From: Albugo candida
Lineage: Eukaryota; Oomycota; Peronosporomycetes; Albuginales; Albuginaceae
Assembly (NCBI GenBank): GCA_905220665.1
Contig: CAJNAR010000028.1
Coordinates: 124,001-188,000 of the forward strand
Length of the DNA: 64,000 nucleotides
Direction of reading: 5' to 3'
Shown here: in pieces, positions 63,808-64,000 of the stretch
How positions within the stretch are numbered: position 1 is the first letter of the stretch
Layout: each line of letters opens with the position of its first letter
Notes under the pieces: model-generated
The model's input: the letters and a program-made list of their open reading frames with translations, nothing else
What the model was told of the DNA's origin: nothing
The model's database searches: none
Program-made: the position numbers and the translations under genes

Positions 63808-64000
63808 GAATAGAATACCTACCTTGGAAATTCGGATCGCTGTGCGAAACAGGCTCGCGCTTTGTGACGAAGTCGATCGCCGACTTTGCTGGGGTTTACG
63901 CCAAATAGTGATACATTCGACGATCATTCACACTACGCTGGAGATAATCTCGCTCAATGAGGCTTTCGATACGCAATTTGATTAGCTGAGGAGATGGTGT

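Overview
The window is nuclear DNA of a eukaryote with very short, dense introns, and everything in it points to an oomycete. It carries WRKY19-like Cys/His zinc-repeat proteins, a SKN1/KRE6-type beta-glucan protein, 5-aminolevulinate synthase and ATG16, together with flagellar genes that fungi and land plants mostly lack (inner-arm dynein p28, CEP164-like, TEDC1-like, centrin). Genes are packed at roughly one per 2 kb, bases are mildly AT-rich, and most introns are 45-60 nt. This fits a compact genome such as the white rust Albugo, but the genus is inference. No bacterial operons, CRISPR arrays or recognisable transposons were seen.

Layout. 0-8 kb: the 3' part of the exosome gene RRP46, with a textbook U12-type AT-AC intron; an unidentified minus-strand multi-exon gene; axonemal dynein p28; a METTL21-like methyltransferase; a DEP/glutathione-peroxidase-like fusion that lacks the peroxidatic Cys; and an MLO-like membrane protein. 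8.7-19 kb: two paralogous amino-acid/auxin-permease-type transporters flank a secreted L-type lectin, a WRKY19-like zinc protein, a stand-alone DUSP12-type zinc domain and a WD40 protein; a Cys-rich single-pass membrane protein follows. 20.5-31 kb: SMC1 (six exons), a CEP164-like coiled-coil protein, WDR4/Trm82 and a CCDC43 homologue. 31-40 kb: KRE6-like GH16 protein, TAF8 (seven exons), a TEDC1-like protein, ATG16, ISCA2 and a second WRKY19-like protein. 40-44.2 kb: a small three-exon gene, tRNA-Arg(UCU), then about 3 kb of broken reading frames that look like decayed coding sequence. 44.2-59.9 kb: an LRR protein, HRD1 ubiquitin ligase (six exons), a PHD plus triple-CW chromatin reader, a coiled-coil protein, MCTS1, ALAS, YJU2, a bS21m-like protein, argininosuccinate lyase and centrin. 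60.5-63.8 kb: a membrane-anchored ankyrin-TIR-TIR protein.

Exon models were built by hand. Junctions were accepted only when the GT..AG (or AT..AC) borders, the reading phase and family similarity agreed. Several modelled genes sum to exact codon multiples (SMC1, TAF8, TEDC1-like, HRD1, MCTS1, ASL, ISCA2, WDR4, CCDC43).

Functionally the window is mostly housekeeping: RNA decay, splicing, tRNA methylation, translation re-initiation, cohesin, TFIID, ERAD, autophagy, Fe-S, heme and arginine synthesis. A notable minority of genes serve the basal body and flagellum. The most novel-looking items are the Ank-TIR-TIR membrane protein, the U12 intron, the pseudo-peroxidase fusion, two introns of only 34 and 38 nt, and the decayed 41-44 kb region.
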